From assembly GCA_003151535.1 (NCBI GenBank), contig PLXT01000146.1:1415-6972 (forward strand): a stretch of 5,558 bases of DNA. The letters run 5' to 3'. Under the pieces are notes generated by a model that was given only the letters and a program-made list of their open reading frames with translations, had not been told where the DNA came from and made no database searches. This DNA is from Methanobacterium sp. GTDB taxonomy: Archaea > Methanobacteriota > Methanobacteria > Methanobacteriales > Methanobacteriaceae. Below, one piece after another: positions 5,185 to 5,558 of the stretch. The position numbers and the translations under genes are program-made. Within the stretch, counting starts at the first letter, position 1. Every line of letters begins with the position of its first letter.

Positions 5185-5266
5185 ATGCAATAGTGCAATT
5201 ATTGTATAAAACAGAGAGATAAATGGAGTAAATAATTAGAATATGTTTGAATTAATATTTGAATTT

Positions 5267-5299
5267 AAAAAGGAAAGTTTTAGAATTTAGTATCAAAAA
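5267..5299 (-). terminator. T-tracts downstream of the cysteine-rich gene
   Basis: On the minus strand GGATTTTTGA (T5 at 5295-5299) comes ten bases after the TAG stop, and CCTTTTTAAA follows near 5267-5275. Two short U-tracts in series fit archaeal termination. Confidence 0.35.
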
Positions 5300-5308
5300 T
5301 CCATATAT

Positions 5309-5494
5309 CTAGTGAATCGGTTGTATCACAGTTCCTGGAACATTTTCGATATGATCTTCACAACGTGCATATTTATATTTGTAACTCTTAAATAAAGTGC
5401 ATTTATATTTGTGAATACTAATCTCCTTAATTTCATCATTTTCATCCAAATATTTGCAATTATAACAACAAGCAGTTTTTAATGTATCTCTCAC
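5309..5494 (-). CDS. Cysteine-rich small protein, 61 residues, possible metal-binding
   Basis: I do not recognise a specific family. The frame starts at GTG (5494) and ends at TAG (5309). Cysteines are Cys9, Cys10, Cys13, Cys32 and Cys45, with His48. The order CxxC (10-13), then Cys32, then Cys45 in ARCEDH suggests one zinc or iron-sulfur site with four cysteine ligands, as in many uncharacterised archaeal 'CxxCKY...C...C' mini-proteins. There is no signal peptide or membrane segment. The centre is Lys/Tyr-rich and contains a short in-frame duplication: HKYK (28-31) and YKYK (38-41), ten codons apart. The start is supported by purine-rich GGGGGAAAA (GGGGG at 5501-5505, six bases before GTG) and a TATA-like box at 5534-5541; no other usable start exists in the frame, which closes at 5528-5530. 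It converges with the sulfite-reductase-like gene, leaving 216 bp between them. Confidence 0.62.
   Translation of the reverse strand: MRDTLKTACCYNCKYLDENDEIKEISIHKYKCTLFKSYKYKYARCEDHIENVPGTVIQPIH
5365..5412. repeat. Imperfect direct repeat inside the cysteine-rich gene
   Basis: GTGCATATTTATATTTGT (5365-5382) and GTGCATTTATATTTGT (5397-5412) share an exact 12-mer, ATTTATATTTGT, placed 30 nt apart and so in frame. They differ by a two-base AT. The repeat encodes the HKYK and YKYK segments. Confidence 0.6.
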
Positions 5495-5533
5495 ACTTTT
5501 CCCCCGTACAATATTTATTATAACAATTTAATC

Positions 5534-5541
5534 TATTTAAA
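5534..5541 (-). promoter_or_regulatory. Promoter of the cysteine-rich gene
   Basis: TTTAAATA on the minus strand, preceded by further A/T, would start transcription near 5509. The leader would be about 15 nt and would contain the GGGGG ribosome site. The same box sequence precedes the sulfite-reductase-like gene. Confidence 0.4.
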
Positions 5542-5558
5542 AATATTTAATATTCCAT

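Noticed and set aside
5243..5290. 15-residue plus-strand frame MFELIFEFKKESFRI.
   Set aside because: It is too short to judge, has no Shine-Dalgarno and no well-placed TATA box.
1..5558. CRISPR array, transposon ends, tRNA or rRNA genes, or a defence island.
   Set aside because: No regularly spaced repeats, transposase-like frames, long terminal repeats or RNA-gene-like structures were seen. The recognised genes are housekeeping or metabolic.

Overview
The window looks like a piece of chromosome from an AT-rich methanogenic archaeon, most likely a Methanobacterium-like member of the Methanobacteriales. The main reason is an intact mfnB, the first dedicated enzyme of methanofuran synthesis. 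Supporting signs are GGAGGT/GGTGA ribosome binding sites, archaeal TATA-like boxes about 25-35 nt upstream of the inferred transcript starts, one apparently leaderless gene, and a small siroheme sulfite-reductase-like protein of the kind found in methanogens. The genus is an inference; no rRNA or tRNA gene is present to confirm it.

Left part (1-2157, minus strand): a 3'-truncated guaB (IMP dehydrogenase with a CBS pair, 431 residues visible, catalytic Cys304) lies downstream of mfnB, which starts with TTG. Both are housekeeping or cofactor genes. The 150-bp spacer between them holds two adjacent perfect inverted repeats and a possible guaB promoter. A 396-bp AT-rich, gene-free region (2158-2553) then separates mfnB from the divergent right half and holds the promoters for both directions.

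Middle (2554-4190): a 474-residue membrane-bound M48 (HtpX-like) zinc metallopeptidase on the plus strand has an unusual N-terminal domain of about 135 residues. It faces, across a 62-bp convergent spacer, a 49-codon minus-strand gene for an acidic, single-span membrane protein. That small gene has no Shine-Dalgarno but has a TATA box at -33 to -26 from its ATG, which fits a leaderless mRNA.

Right part (4191-5558): a 222-residue one-domain siroheme/[4Fe-4S] sulfite/nitrite-reductase-like protein is transcribed divergently from the small membrane gene. It converges on a 61-codon cysteine-rich minus-strand gene starting with GTG.

The genes do not form an obvious single pathway. Apart from guaB and mfnB, which run in the same direction, each appears to have its own promoter. 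No CRISPR array, insertion sequence, tRNA or rRNA is visible. The best candidates for undescribed biology are the tail-anchored mini-protein, the N-terminal domain of the M48 peptidase, the cysteine-rich mini-protein with an in-frame internal repeat, and several palindromes lying on or near promoters.
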